Below are positions 51,298 through 61,409 of a DNA stretch of 64,000 nt, piece after piece. Each line of letters starts with the position of its first letter. Position 1 is the first letter of the stretch. A program made the position numbers and the translations under genes. The stretch lies in assembly GCF_003259505.1 (NCBI RefSeq), contig NZ_QLLK01000002.1, forward strand, positions 319,387 through 383,386, read 5' to 3'. The notes under the pieces were generated by a model, which saw only the letters and a program-made list of their open reading frames with translations, had not been told where the DNA came from and ran no database searches. This DNA is from Algoriphagus yeomjeoni (GTDB lineage: Bacteria; Bacteroidota; Bacteroidia; Cytophagales; Cyclobacteriaceae).

Positions 51298-52452
51298 TTA
51301 ATGGCTAGTAGTTTTTAACACTTTGCCAGGAATCGTGTATCCCAAAGTAAATTCAAAAAAGTCTGCCTTAGCCTTATGAGCCTTAATCTGTACACCGGCA
51401 AACAAATTTTGATTCATCCTATATCTCACACCTATTCGCTCATAGAAACTAGCAGTTTCCTGGTTAAGACCTGCTTTATCAAGGTAAACTCCGAATGCAA
51501 TGGGCATGTAAAGTTTTTCTGTTAATTTCCATTCCCAAGAACCAACGATAGCAAAGGAGTTAACATCTGTAAATCTTACATTCTCGCTAGGGAATCGTTG
51601 TTTTGCTCCAGCGCCATAAAACCAATCTACCCCTAATCCTACCCGGTATTTATAGGAAAGCTCCCAAAGGTAATTGACACCCAGTCCTCCTCTGAAATAG
51701 GCCTTTTCACCAATTTCATAGCTCTTCAAGCCGGTATATGCAGCGATGTCCCAGAAAAACCTTTTTTCCAAGGGAGGAAATTCAGGTTTTGGACCAGGCT
51801 GAAATTCTTCTTGATCCAGTTGAACTCGAATTCCTAGTGCAATAGGAATAAAGTTAATTCCTGAGTTGGGTTTCTTGATAGAACCATTTGAATAATGCTT
51901 GGTGCCTACTGAAGTAAAAACATTAAATGAATTAGAAATCTTATAGGAAGCTTTTAATCCAAAATGAATGTGAGCATTTACAGCAGAACCTACGAATCCA
52001 TTTATTGCATTTGTTTCTGCATCATAGGGATTCATGTTTAACCCTAAGCCAATTTGGGTATAAAAGCTAAAATTCAGCTTTCTATCAAAATTAATCTTAC
52101 CAAAAGGAACATCTCCAAAAGCATAAATTCCTAACGGCCTTCCAATCTCAGAATGATAATTCAGAGCAGATGTGAAACCTACTCCATAGCTAGGGAATCG
52201 GTTAATATAATTGTAGTGATTATTCTCCCTACTTCTCCAGCCAAATCGCACATCAAAACCTTTGTAATCAATTCTTTCTATTAATTCATCAGCCCAGTCT
52301 TTATTGTTGCCTATGATAGGACCTTGATCATAGGAAAACTCAATGAATTTTTTCGATTGACCATTTGCTTGAAAACTTAATAATCCAAAAAATAAACAAA
52401 CTAATACATGTGCTCCTTGCAATCGCATAGATACTTTGAATTTCTTGGGCAA
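51298..52452 (-). CDS. PagL-type lipid A deacylase/acyloxyacyl hydrolase family protein
   Basis: The 384-residue outer-membrane protein has a signal (LLSFQANGQ) and a barrel. It includes VGTKHYSNGS: the HYSN element matches the PagL His-x-Ser catalytic pair. Other parts follow the same duplicated pattern, for instance YTGLKSYEIGEKAYFRGGLG. PagL removes the 3-O acyl chain of lipid A; members in Bacteroidota are often annotated as acyloxyacyl hydrolase. It is longer than PagL (about 150-190 residues) because the second half is another barrel-like repeat. Activity unproven. Confidence 0.75.
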   Translation of the reverse strand: MPKKFKVSMRLQGAHVLVCLFFGLLSFQANGQSKKFIEFSYDQGPIIGNNKDWADELIERIDYKGFDVRFGWRSRENNHYNYINRFPSYGVGFTSALNYHSEIGRPLGIYAFGDVPFGKINFDRKLNFSFYTQIGLGLNMNPYDAETNAINGFVGSAVNAHIHFGLKASYKISNSFNVFTSVGTKHYSNGSIKKPNSGINFIPIALGIRVQLDQEEFQPGPKPEFPPLEKRFFWDIAAYTGLKSYEIGEKAYFRGGLGVNYLWELSYKYRVGLGVDWFYGAGAKQRFPSENVRFTDVNSFAIVGSWEWKLTEKLYMPIAFGVYLDKAGLNQETASFYERIGVRYRMNQNLFAGVQIKAHKAKADFFEFTLGYTIPGKVLKTTSH

Positions 52453-52553
52453 AGATATAGATAATGCAAAAAACTCGGCTATCTATTTTTATTCTTGATT
52501 CTGGTAGTAAAACACTTGACTATCCTAGCATCTATGACATCTATAGTTGAAAC

Positions 52554-52587
52554 AAAAAAAGCCTCTGAATCGAAATTCAGAGGCTTT
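52554..52587 (-). terminator. Intrinsic terminator after the TPR gene
   Basis: A 13-bp perfect inverted repeat (52558-52570 with 52575-52587; core GCCTCTGAAT) with a 4-nt loop and, on the minus strand, a T run. It lies just beyond the stop at 52610. Confidence 0.85.
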
Positions 52588-52609
52588 AATTCAAATATTG
52601 CTAAATGAA

Positions 52610-53821
52610 TTACATGTTTTCTTGCCAATTTGTGCCTTTCAACTCAATCAACATTTTATTGTATTTTTCCATTTCAGCTTCGTTCTTCAATCTCATGTTA
52701 ACCTGATAAAGAATAGCCATAATATCAGTATTATCAGGTCTGATTTCAAGAGCTTTTTCAAAATAAGGTATTGATTCTTCGTAGTAACTATTAGACTCCT
52801 TATTCATCGACTCTGATCTTTTTTCCCACTCTTCGTCAGATAGTGCACCTAGCTCTACAACGATTTCTCTTGATTTCTCAAGTAAAAGAGCTCCAGTATA
52901 ATAGTTTCCATCATAAAACTCAGGATCTGCAACCACAGACTTTTTGTAGTCTTCAAGAGCACCATCCATATCACCAGCTTGCTCCTTTAGGTAGCCTGAT
53001 CTCAGAAGGATACCAGCATTATCTGGGTCATTTTTCAATGCCTCTTCGATAGATGCCATAGCTTCGTCCATCTTATTCAGCTGAAGTAGCAATTGAATCT
53101 CATATTCAGCAAGTATTTTATCGTCAGGATAATCTTCTTTAGCTGCCATTATCAAATCATATGCAGCCTCTGGATTTTTGTCTTCTCCGGTCAGAATCTG
53201 AACCATTAGATAATAAACCGTCAATTTATTATATTCTTCTACATCCAATAAGTATCCGAAATGCTTCTTAGCTTCTTCATATTTACCCAGTTCATTAGCG
53301 ATAAAACCTGCATTGTAATGAACAGTAGTATCTGTGAGGTCTATTTCGCCAGCTAGATCAAAGAACTCATAAGCCATCTCCTGATCATCATCATTATACC
53401 TTTCTAGAGCCTTATCAAAAGCAATGTTTTTAAGGGTATAGATAGAATAAGGTCTAAGATTGTCAGGAACACCTGGCATATCATCTGTATAAACCTCTTC
53501 ACCTACTCCGTCTTCCTTATTACTTCCTGCCATCTCAAAGGCTTTAAAGTAGGTGGACAAAGCATCATGCCCAGTTTCTACCGTAGAAGCGGTATTACTT
53601 GAGTCAGAACCAAACATTTTGGTTTCAATCTGGGCTTTCAACAGATAAGTTGCAGGATCACTTCCAGTTTCTGGATCGGAGCTTGCAGCTTCTATATCGG
53701 TCATTGCAGCAGCGAGATCTCCAGATTTAAAGTTCTTCTCAGCAGAACGAACGACTTTTTTTTGTCCAAAAGCCAGGGTCGTTGCACCGATCAAGGCCAT
53801 TGATAGAATTAGCTTCTTCAT
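52610..53821 (-). CDS. Secreted TPR protein
   Basis: The 403-residue protein has a signal peptide (MKKLILSMALIGATTLAFG) and TPR-like repeats across the mature part: VRSAEKNFKSGDLAAAMTDI, YEFFDLAGEIDLTDTTVHYN, YNAGFIANELGKYEEAKKHF, LLRSGYLKEQAGDMDGALED and YFEKALEIRPDNTDIMAILY. It is probably periplasmic. It lies 27 bases downstream of gyrA and may be co-transcribed. The partner is unknown. Confidence 0.85.
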   Translation of the reverse strand: MKKLILSMALIGATTLAFGQKKVVRSAEKNFKSGDLAAAMTDIEAASSDPETGSDPATYLLKAQIETKMFGSDSSNTASTVETGHDALSTYFKAFEMAGSNKEDGVGEEVYTDDMPGVPDNLRPYSIYTLKNIAFDKALERYNDDDQEMAYEFFDLAGEIDLTDTTVHYNAGFIANELGKYEEAKKHFGYLLDVEEYNKLTVYYLMVQILTGEDKNPEAAYDLIMAAKEDYPDDKILAEYEIQLLLQLNKMDEAMASIEEALKNDPDNAGILLRSGYLKEQAGDMDGALEDYKKSVVADPEFYDGNYYTGALLLEKSREIVVELGALSDEEWEKRSESMNKESNSYYEESIPYFEKALEIRPDNTDIMAILYQVNMRLKNEAEMEKYNKMLIELKGTNWQENM

Positions 53822-53848
53822 TTTAGCGTATTTTTCTTGTTTGGTTGG

Positions 53849-56422
53849 TTATTCGTTAATTTCACTTGATTCATCGGAAGAGTCTTCAGAATCATCAGCT
53901 TTAGGTTCGTCAGGAGTTGCATCAGCATTCTCGTCTGTTACTTCCAAGGTGTCTTCTAAAACTTCGATATCCTCTTCTTTTGATATTTTTTCAATAGAAG
54001 AGATTTCGTCATTCTCTCCTATTTTGATCAATCGAACTCCTTGTGTAGCTCTTCCCATGACACGAAGCCCATCTACAGAGATTCTGATTGTGATTCCAGA
54101 CTTATTGATAATCATCAAATCATCTGTTTCTACTACTTCTTTGATTGCAACTAGTGCTCCGGTTTTCTCGGTTACATTCATTGCTTTTACTCCTTTGCCT
54201 CCACGATTGGTGATTCTATATTCGTCTAGACTGGAGCGTTTTCCATAGCCCTTTTCAGAAACTACAAGCAAGGTTGCATTCTCTTCAGATGCACATACCA
54301 TGCCAATCACATAATCCTTATCATCATTTAACCGGATAGCTCTTACACCAGTAGCTGTACGACCCATCGGTCTAACAGCTTCCTCGTTGAAGTGAATAGC
54401 TCTACCTGATTTAGCCGCAATCACAATGTGCTGACTTCCATTAGTCATCTCCACATTTACCAACTGATCGTCTTCTCGGATGTTCAATGCAATGATTCCA
54501 TTTGTTCTTGGTCGACTGTATTGCTCCAAAGTTGTCTTCTTAATAACACCTTGCTTAGTGACCATTACTAAGAAATGGTTATTCAGGTAATCCTGATCAT
54601 TCAAATCCGCCACCTGAATAATGGAGCGAATCTTATCATCTTGCTCAATACTAATCAAATTCTGTATAGGCCTTCCTTTAGATGTTTTTGACCCTTCAGG
54701 AATAGCATAGGTTTTCAACCAGAATAATTTCCCTTTATCTGTAAATATTAATAGGTAATTATGGGTAGACGCGGTAAATAAATATTCCGTAAAATCATCC
54801 TGCTTGGTACTTACACCACGTGATCCTACTCCACCTCTACCTTGAGTTCTGTATTCTGTAAGTGCTGTACGCTTCACATATCCTTCATGAGAAACTGTGA
54901 TAATCACTTCCTCATTTGGAATCATGTCTTCGTAGCTGAAATCTTCGGCATTATGCTCGATTTCTGTCCTTCGGTCATCAGCATAGCGAGTTCTCATTTC
55001 AGTGAGTTCCTCTTTGATGATTTCCATTCTCTTATCTTCGTTGGCAAGAATTTCTTTGAGTTCTTCGATCAAAGCCATGATCTCATTGTACTCATTGATG
55101 ATCTTGTCACGCTCCATTCCTGTCAATCGCTGCAATCTCATATCGAGAATAGCTCTTGCCTGAATCTCGCTCAATTCAAATCTCTCAATCAAACCATTTC
55201 TCGCCGTCTCTGGATCTGCAGAATTTCTAATTAAAGCAATCACCTCATCCAGGTGATCTAAAGCGATCAAATAACCTTGGAGAATGTGTGCCCTTTTTTC
55301 TGCTTCTCTCAGTTCATACTCAGTTCTGCGAATCACTACCTCATGTCGGTGATTGACATAATGTACGATCATATCTTTCAGATTCAGTGTATGTGGCCTA
55401 CCTTTTACCAAGGCAACATTATTCACTGAGAATGAAGTCTGTAACTGTGTATGCTTGTATAAATTATTAAGTACAACGCTGGAAATCGCATCGCGCTTCA
55501 ACTCGTACACAATCCGCATTCCTGAGCGGTCAGACTCATCACGAATAGCAGAGATACCTTCGATTTTCTTTTCATTGATGAGCGCAGCAGTTTTTTCTAC
55601 CATGCTTGCCTTATTCACCATATAAGGGATTTCGGTGATGATAATCATCTCCTTGTTTCCGCCATCTTTGGTTTCTACATTGGCTTTGCCACGCATTACC
55701 ACTCTACCACGGCCAGTTTCAAAGGCAGCTTTCACGCCATTGTAACCGTAGATAATTCCACCCGTCGGGAAATCTGGTGCAATAATATGCTCCATCAATC
55801 CTTCTACAGTGATTTCATTGTTGTCAATGTACGCGACGATTCCGTCTATTACTTCTCCCAAATTGTGAGGCGCCATATTTGTCGCCATACCAACTGCTAT
55901 TCCTGATGCTCCATTCAAAAGGAGAGCAGGGACTTTTGCTGGTAATACGATTGGCTCCTTTAGGGAGTCATCAAAATTGAATTGAAAATCTACTGTTTCC
56001 TTGTTGATATCCACCAAAAGCTCTTCGGCAATACGCTTCAGCCTTGCCTCGGTATAACGCATCGCTGCTGGATTATCTCCATCGACAGAACCAAAGTTAC
56101 CCTGACCATCCACCAAAGGATACCTCAGAGACCAAGGCTGCGCCATACGAACCATCGTTTCGTACACGGCAGAATCACCATGCGGGTGATATTTACCTAG
56201 TACCTCACCGACGATTCTGGCGGATTTCTTATAAGGTTTGTTATGTAATACTCCCAGCTCCTGCATCCCAAAAAGGATTCTACGATGTACTGGTTTCAGT
56301 CCGTCACGGACATCAGGAAGCGCTCTTGAAACAATAACCGACATCGAATAATCGATGTAGGCGCCACGCATTTCCTCTTCAATATTAATGGGTATGATGT
56401 TCTCGTTTTCTCCTTGAGCCAT
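53849..56422 (-). CDS. gyrA: DNA gyrase subunit A
   Basis: The 857-residue subunit cleaves and rejoins DNA in negative supercoiling. It has the quinolone region (about 75-110) with [19 protein letters not shown], catalytic Tyr in [13 protein letters not shown], the tower and coiled-coil segments, [20 protein letters not shown], and the C-terminal beta-pinwheel (about 500-820). The GyrA-box reads [10 protein letters not shown] rather than QRRGGKG. Residues aligned with E. coli Ser83 and Asp87 are Ser and Glu. The final 40 residues form an acidic tail ([12 protein letters not shown]). It precedes a TPR gene with 27 bases between. Confidence 0.96.
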   Translation of the reverse strand: MAQGENENIIPINIEEEMRGAYIDYSMSVIVSRALPDVRDGLKPVHRRILFGMQELGVLHNKPYKKSARIVGEVLGKYHPHGDSAVYETMVRMAQPWSLRYPLVDGQGNFGSVDGDNPAAMRYTEARLKRIAEELLVDINKETVDFQFNFDDSLKEPIVLPAKVPALLLNGASGIAVGMATNMAPHNLGEVIDGIVAYIDNNEITVEGLMEHIIAPDFPTGGIIYGYNGVKAAFETGRGRVVMRGKANVETKDGGNKEMIIITEIPYMVNKASMVEKTAALINEKKIEGISAIRDESDRSGMRIVYELKRDAISSVVLNNLYKHTQLQTSFSVNNVALVKGRPHTLNLKDMIVHYVNHRHEVVIRRTEYELREAEKRAHILQGYLIALDHLDEVIALIRNSADPETARNGLIERFELSEIQARAILDMRLQRLTGMERDKIINEYNEIMALIEELKEILANEDKRMEIIKEELTEMRTRYADDRRTEIEHNAEDFSYEDMIPNEEVIITVSHEGYVKRTALTEYRTQGRGGVGSRGVSTKQDDFTEYLFTASTHNYLLIFTDKGKLFWLKTYAIPEGSKTSKGRPIQNLISIEQDDKIRSIIQVADLNDQDYLNNHFLVMVTKQGVIKKTTLEQYSRPRTNGIIALNIREDDQLVNVEMTNGSQHIVIAAKSGRAIHFNEEAVRPMGRTATGVRAIRLNDDKDYVIGMVCASEENATLLVVSEKGYGKRSSLDEYRITNRGGKGVKAMNVTEKTGALVAIKEVVETDDLMIINKSGITIRISVDGLRVMGRATQGVRLIKIGENDEISSIEKISKEEDIEVLEDTLEVTDENADATPDEPKADDSEDSSDESSEINE

Positions 56423-56518
56423 ATAATGCTATTCACGGGGTCGATTAAGCCTGCAAGATAGTAAAAACCTACTCTATTTGAAAAGAGATTACGAAGTCCA
56501 AAGGCGATAATCAAGACT

Positions 56519-57541
56519 TTAATACCACTGTCCTACTTTCCTGTCTTGAAAATTAAAAATACCACTTCCTCTGTACTCAATTCCGTTGTGCATATGCTTC
56601 ATCACGACCCCACAGCCTGCGATTTTGCATCGCTTAGTTCCAGGGAAGCGAACAGCCAGTCCTACTTGCATAGCATATACCTGTTGGTCAAGGTCTTGGA
56701 ACTCTGAAAAATCAGATGCTGCATAGGTAAACTTGCGGAAATCCGCTCCTCCTTTTACAAACATCTTGGTATACTCGGAGAAGTCTCGCTCTATTCTAAG
56801 ACCTATTCCATAATAATTTTTATCGGAGACAGCTAATCTTGGAACATATGGACCAGAGTTACTAACTAGTGCCGGATCATATGCCTTCTTAAGATTCAGC
56901 TTGCCAAATTCAGCTTCAAAAATAAATCGCCATGGATAATTCTGTCTAGCTCGCTGTCTAAGCTCTGACTGCATATACATATTGGAAGATGAATAATTCC
57001 TATACCTCCAATTCAAAAAAGCTCTTCTTCGATTCGCATCATATAGGACTAATCCAACAGTTCCATATAATTTATTGACTTGGTAGGTCGCTCCTTCAAA
57101 GTCAAACTGATAGTCTCCACCTTGCATAGGAGCAAGATTCCCCCATTCCTGACCAAACCCACCGCCGATTGTAAGAAGATTGAAAAGATTGATTCGTACT
57201 CCACCATTCCAATTGGGAAAAACCCAGTCCCCTCCTTTCATGTCCAACCTATTTTCTTCAGAAATGTCTAAAGGGTCGCCATCCAAATTTTGAAAGCGGG
57301 TAAATGGATACAGGTTTGTGTTTGCAGAATAAAAGCTGGTACCAAATTGCTGGTACGCTCCGCCCCCAGAGATCTCGGCACTGAACATCTCTAAAACATT
57401 TCGTGTGATATTGCCTAACCCAGATTCGCTTTTTGGATTTTTGGCTTTATTAGAGATTCCAAATATATCTTCTTCCTGTGCTAGAACAGCAGTAAATACA
57501 AAACAAAGAAGAACAGAGAGGTGTAGCTTTTTAAAATTCAT
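56519..57541 (-). CDS. Outer-membrane beta-barrel protein
   Basis: The 340-residue protein has a signal peptide (LSVLLCFVFTAVLAQ), a short linker (EDIFGISNKAKNPKS), and alternating amphipathic strands with aromatic residues (GGVRINLFNLLTIGGGFGQE; YRNYSSSNMYMQSELRQRAR; KNYYGIGLRIERDFSEYTKM; AMQVGLAVRFPGTKRCKIAG). It contains two Cys near the end (CKIAGC). No named family can be assigned by eye. It lies between gyrA and a small secreted protein. Confidence 0.72.
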   Translation of the reverse strand: MNFKKLHLSVLLCFVFTAVLAQEEDIFGISNKAKNPKSESGLGNITRNVLEMFSAEISGGGAYQQFGTSFYSANTNLYPFTRFQNLDGDPLDISEENRLDMKGGDWVFPNWNGGVRINLFNLLTIGGGFGQEWGNLAPMQGGDYQFDFEGATYQVNKLYGTVGLVLYDANRRRAFLNWRYRNYSSSNMYMQSELRQRARQNYPWRFIFEAEFGKLNLKKAYDPALVSNSGPYVPRLAVSDKNYYGIGLRIERDFSEYTKMFVKGGADFRKFTYAASDFSEFQDLDQQVYAMQVGLAVRFPGTKRCKIAGCGVVMKHMHNGIEYRGSGIFNFQDRKVGQWY

Positions 57542-57581
57542 ATCTATCTAAACGTAGGCTTGGGACTCTTGGTGTGAAATT

Positions 57582-57611
57582 AAAAAAAAATGCCTCCCAA
57601 TTAGGAGGCAT
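57582..57611 (-). terminator. Intrinsic terminator
   Basis: Arms ATGCCTCC (57590-57597) and GGAGGCAT (57604-57611) with loop CAATTA; on the minus strand a long T run follows. It closes the secreted protein gene at 57636. Confidence 0.85.
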
Positions 57612-57635
57612 CTTCATATTAACTTGAATAAATTC

Positions 57636-58145
57636 TTATTTTCCGTCAGTTGGCTCTTCTGTGTCTTCTTTCTCAGCTTCTTGTTTTGCCTTCATCTCGG
57701 CGATCATTGTATCCAATTTCTCCTGAATAGCTGGGTCTTCTTTTGTCGCTGCCAATACTTTATTGTAGGTACCAGCTCCCAAGATCTCCTCATCCATGAT
57801 CAGACCAGTTTTATATTCTTTCAAAACGCCCTGAAGTGATCCCTGAAATTCTTTAACTTCTTCGAAAGCAGCTTTTTCTTCATCAGTGACGTTTGCCTCT
57901 GTCATCTTAGCCTCGTCTCCCCAAGCAGCCTTAATTTCATTATATCTTGCTCCACCTTGAAAAATCTCATTCTCCAAGATCATAGCCTTCAATTCTTCCG
58001 TTTTTGAATTTACATAATTATCAAATGTCACCTCTACATTTGCATATTTAGTCAAGTCTTCATCTGTGACTTTCTCCTCCTCTTGTGCGTAAGCAGCAAG
58101 CCCTAGGAACGCGAATAACGCTCCGAAAAGCAATACTTTTTTCAT
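57636..58145 (-). CDS. Small acidic secreted helical protein
   Basis: About 169 residues, start at the ATG at 58145 giving a clean signal peptide (MKKVLLFGALFAFLGLAAYA). The mature protein is highly acidic and helical (TDEDLTKYANVEVTFDNYVN; AAFEEVKEFQGSLQGVLKE) with a Glu/Lys/Thr-rich C-terminal tail (KEDTEEPTDGK). Nothing in it is recognised. It has its own terminator and sits between barrel and rpe genes. Confidence 0.78.
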   Translation of the reverse strand: MKKVLLFGALFAFLGLAAYAQEEEKVTDEDLTKYANVEVTFDNYVNSKTEELKAMILENEIFQGGARYNEIKAAWGDEAKMTEANVTDEEKAAFEEVKEFQGSLQGVLKEYKTGLIMDEEILGAGTYNKVLAATKEDPAIQEKLDTMIAEMKAKQEAEKEDTEEPTDGK

Positions 58146-58258
58146 AATCATTGTGATTTTAATTTCTGTATAATCCTCAATAAAATGCTCAAAAGCTAAA
58201 AAATCAAGAATTCAGTGGCCTTTTTAAGATATTTTATGATAAATGGTTGATCAGAATG

Positions 58259-58918
58259 TCAAACCATCTCAATCCTCTTTAGTTGATGGATAGTTTGAAT
58301 TGGATCATCTGAACTAAAAACAAAACTTCCAGCAACTAATATATCAGCTCCAGCGGTCATCAATTTTGGCGCGTTAATCAGATTTACTCCCCCATCAATT
58401 TCGATTTTTGTTACTGCTCCTTTAGCTAGGATCAAATCCTTTAAGCGGGACACTTTTGAATAGGTGTTTTCTATAAACTTCTGTCCTCCAAAGCCTGGAT
58501 TAACAGACATCATACATACTAAATCGATATCCTGAATCACATCCGACAAAAGTTCTACCGGCGTATGAGGATTGATGGCAACTCCTGCTTTCGCACCAAG
58601 ACTATGAATAGCTTGTACCGTTCTATGCAAATGCGGGCAAGCTTCATAATGTACTGAAATCACTTCCGCCCCTGCATTTCTGAAAGCCTCCAAATAATTA
58701 TCGGGATTTACGATCATCAAATGTACATCTAATGGTTTCTTGGCGTGTTTATGAATTGCTTCAGTGACTGGAATTCCAAAGGAAATATTTGGAACAAATA
58801 CACCATCCATTATATCTACGTGTATGTAATCCGCTTCCGAAGAGTTTAGAATTTCTACTTCTTTTTGAATATTTGCAAAATCTGCTGCTAGTATGGATGG
58901 GGCAATTAATGGCGACAT
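58259..58918 (-). CDS. rpe: Ribulose-phosphate 3-epimerase
   Basis: The 219-residue TIM-barrel enzyme interconverts ribulose 5-phosphate and xylulose 5-phosphate in the pentose phosphate pathway. Signatures are IAPSILAADFANIQKEVEIL, the metal-binding HVDIMDGVFVPNISFGIPV, KKPLDVHLMIVNPDNYLE, MSVNPGFGGQKFI and EIDGGVNLINAPKLM with the catalytic Asp pair. Length is typical. It follows the subtilase gene by 50 bases on the same strand. Confidence 0.96.
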   Translation of the reverse strand: MSPLIAPSILAADFANIQKEVEILNSSEADYIHVDIMDGVFVPNISFGIPVTEAIHKHAKKPLDVHLMIVNPDNYLEAFRNAGAEVISVHYEACPHLHRTVQAIHSLGAKAGVAINPHTPVELLSDVIQDIDLVCMMSVNPGFGGQKFIENTYSKVSRLKDLILAKGAVTKIEIDGGVNLINAPKLMTAGADILVAGSFVFSSDDPIQTIHQLKRIEMV

Positions 58919-58968
58919 CTGTTTTGTTTTAATATTGTAAAAAGGGCAAGGTATGGATCAACTTATTT

Positions 58969-60633
58969 CTATTGTTTAATGAGTTTGCTTTGCTTGATCA
59001 AAGCTCCATCTTGCATCTGAATCACGTAAAATCCTGGCTTAATTCCCTGCAATAGAATCTGAAAAGGATCTTTTAGGCTTGCTCTATTTAGGGTTTCATT
59101 CTCTAAAGCTCTACCATTCAGGTCAATCAATGTAAATTCTGCACTTAAGCTGCTTCCAAAATAAATAGTTAATTGATCTCCAAGTAAAGGATTAGGAAAT
59201 ACACTCCAAGCTAAAGTCTCTTCATTTTCCTCCACGCTAAGAATTTCACCATAGTATGCTCTAAAGAAATTAGGAATACCATAGCCTAATTGATTATCAG
59301 GATCATCAGCTTGAGTCCCACTATTCAACAAAGCTTCAATTAATTGATCCTTTGTCCATTCCGGCTTAGCTTCCCAAAGTCCGGCTGCTAGAGCCGAAAT
59401 TTGAGGGGCTGAGAAAGAAGTTCCGTTAGAAAAGCCAACTTCTCCATTCGATCTTATGAGAGCTGTACCCTGACCAAAAGCAGCTAGATCTGGTTTAATT
59501 CTCCCATCGCCTGTTGGACCACGAGAGCTAAATCCTGAAACCTGCAACTCACTATTCACGGACCCTACAGCCAATATTCCTTTGGCATCGGCGGGCGAAG
59601 TAAGTGTGGATGCGCCAGGACCATAATTTCCAGCACTATTCACTACCAGAATCCCCTTATTTGCAGCTATAGTAGCTCCTTTTGCTATTATAGTAGTCTC
59701 TCCATCCAAATCCTCCAGCGTATAATTCATATCAAGATCATCAAAATCCCAATATCCAAGAGAGCTACTGATAATATCCGTTCCTAGACTATCTGCATAC
59801 TCAGCTGCTCGTACCCAATTGTACTCTTCTACCCAATATTCAGTAGCTACTTCTTCTGTCATGGAGAGAATATAATCCGCATCAGGAGCTCCTGCTAGCA
59901 TTTTTCCTGGTTCTTTGGAAGCTATCAAAGAAAGTACATTCGTGCCATGCTGATTATCAGCATATACATTTTCATTCCAGGGCCTCACAAAATCCTTTGT
60001 TGAGATAATCTGTCCATTGCTTTGCAAATGTGCAAGGGGACTGGCTGCTTGTGCTCCAGGAAACCCAGCATCAAAGACAGCAATCGTAACTCCTTTACCT
60101 GTAAATCCTTCCTCATGCATTTTATCTATGCCTAGTAAGTTGTTTTGAAAATCGTAACTCTCTTCATCGGTGGCCAAAACTCGAGCACTTTCGGCAACAG
60201 GTGGACAATTTCGATTTGTTACCGATGCATAAATCCTTTTTCCTATTCGGGCATTAGGATTTGGGATAAACCCTCTCCCAACCAACTCAACCCGATCTAC
60301 AAAGGCTAGGGCCTCAATCTCTATAACATTACTTGCATCAGTTACCAATAAAGTAGCATTAAACCATTTGCTTGAATAGAGAATATAGTTAGCCTTGTCA
60401 AATACAGCATCCACGTATTTCTGAGAAACAGGTAAATCCAAACTATCGGGTGCCACTCCTTCTTTACTTCTTCGGCTCAATGCTTTCTGAGAAAGGAATT
60501 CACTTGGTCTATCTAGTGAAAGACTCTCTTGCGGTTTGTACTTATAAAACACAGCATAGCGATCTTGCGCAGCCAAAGTGCCGGAAAAAGCCATTCCAAG
60601 TAGAATAAATACTAAAAGTTTAATCCTTTCCAT
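58969..60633 (-). CDS. Type IX-secreted subtilisin-like serine protease
   Basis: The 554-residue protein has a signal peptide (LLVFILLGMAFSGTLAAQ), a propeptide, an S8 catalytic domain and a Por secretion tail. The triad appears in VTIAVFDAGFPG (Asp), ADNQHGTNVLSLIA (His) and SNGTSFSAPQISALAAGLW (Ser), with oxyanion Asn near VVNSAGNYG. The last about 80 residues (WSVFPNPLLGDQLTIYFGSS to the final Lys/Gln end) match the T9SS type A C-terminal sorting signal, so it is probably exported or surface-attached. The start overlaps the end of the upstream lipoprotein gene by 14 bases. Confidence 0.93.
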   Translation of the reverse strand: MERIKLLVFILLGMAFSGTLAAQDRYAVFYKYKPQESLSLDRPSEFLSQKALSRRSKEGVAPDSLDLPVSQKYVDAVFDKANYILYSSKWFNATLLVTDASNVIEIEALAFVDRVELVGRGFIPNPNARIGKRIYASVTNRNCPPVAESARVLATDEESYDFQNNLLGIDKMHEEGFTGKGVTIAVFDAGFPGAQAASPLAHLQSNGQIISTKDFVRPWNENVYADNQHGTNVLSLIASKEPGKMLAGAPDADYILSMTEEVATEYWVEEYNWVRAAEYADSLGTDIISSSLGYWDFDDLDMNYTLEDLDGETTIIAKGATIAANKGILVVNSAGNYGPGASTLTSPADAKGILAVGSVNSELQVSGFSSRGPTGDGRIKPDLAAFGQGTALIRSNGEVGFSNGTSFSAPQISALAAGLWEAKPEWTKDQLIEALLNSGTQADDPDNQLGYGIPNFFRAYYGEILSVEENEETLAWSVFPNPLLGDQLTIYFGSSLSAEFTLIDLNGRALENETLNRASLKDPFQILLQGIKPGFYVIQMQDGALIKQSKLIKQ

Positions 60634-61279
60634 AATCGGTCAATTTCATTTGAACCTTAAAACCTGAATCAATCAGCTTATCACCTAGACAATCATTTCT
60701 GGAACAATAAGTTAAGACCTCATCGTACTTTTCCACCAAGCCTACACCCAGATCATAAATCTCAAACCGAATATCTCTATAAGTTACTTCATCGTCACTA
60801 TCTTCTTGATTGACGCGAATGGAATTCCCGGAATTAATTAACTCAAAATCATCGGCAACCTCATCTCTGTAGATATTTCCATTCCAAACTTTCCCATCTT
60901 TTGGAGGAAAAACTAAGGCAACTAATGGTTGGTTTTCTATTGTACGCACCAAGGAAAGGTCTCTTTGAATGAGGGTATATTCCAAAACTTTAGTCCAAGT
61001 AATCTCATCGAAAGATTTGGTTCGATTTACAATAAATACCAGTTCTCCTTCAGCATTAGTGTAAAAGCTGCGAATCCGATCTTTATAAAAAAACAGCTCC
61101 TGTTCCGAATCATTTTCACCAAAATAGATTGTCTGATCTACTTCATAGACCCAAAACAATCCAACTTCCAGCGGTTGAAAGTCATAGCCCAGATCCGCTT
61201 GTGAGTCTTCTAATTCTCGGTCACAAGAAGTAAAAAGGGTAAGTAGAAGTAATAAAACAAGCGGTAGCTTTCTTTTCAT
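60620..61279 (-). CDS. Lipoprotein of unknown function upstream of the subtilase
   Basis: The 219-residue protein has a lipoprotein signal (KLPLVLLLLLTLFTSC, lipobox LFTSC, Cys about 19). The mature part is beta-rich: YDFQPLEVGLFWVYEVDQTI, EDRIRSFYTNAEGELVFIVN (as KDRIRSF), VYRDEVADDFE (as IYRDE) and a late ENYDLGVGLVEKYDEVL pattern. The layout resembles an extracellular lipocalin- or DUF-type barrel common in Bacteroidota. The tail overlaps the protease gene by 14 bases; a folding, anchoring or inhibitor role for that protease is possible. Confidence 0.7.
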   Translation of the reverse strand: MKRKLPLVLLLLLTLFTSCDRELEDSQADLGYDFQPLEVGLFWVYEVDQTIYFGENDSEQELFFYKDRIRSFYTNAEGELVFIVNRTKSFDEITWTKVLEYTLIQRDLSLVRTIENQPLVALVFPPKDGKVWNGNIYRDEVADDFELINSGNSIRVNQEDSDDEVTYRDIRFEIYDLGVGLVEKYDEVLTYCSRNDCLGDKLIDSGFKVQMKLTDYGKD

Positions 61280-61298
61280 ATTTACTTTTCAATGACTA

Positions 61299-61314
61299 AA
61301 AATACTAGTATTTT
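61299..61314. promoter_or_regulatory. 16-base perfect palindrome in a divergent intergenic region
   Basis: AAAATACTAGTATTTT lies between the minus-strand lipoprotein gene and the plus-strand TrpF-like gene, 20 bases from the lipoprotein start. It could be an operator or a weak hairpin. Position and symmetry are the only support. Confidence 0.35.
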
Positions 61315-61409
61315 CCTAAAGATAGGCTAAGTCCGAGGGCATACATTTCCGATTTACTTTTTTCTAGCCAATCATCCTGTTTAACTTAGCGGCTTCAAAA
61401 AATCGAATC

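Noticed and set aside
53849-56422. ParC instead of GyrA
   Set aside because: The C-terminal pinwheel with a GyrA-box-like QGRGG motif and the length favour GyrA.
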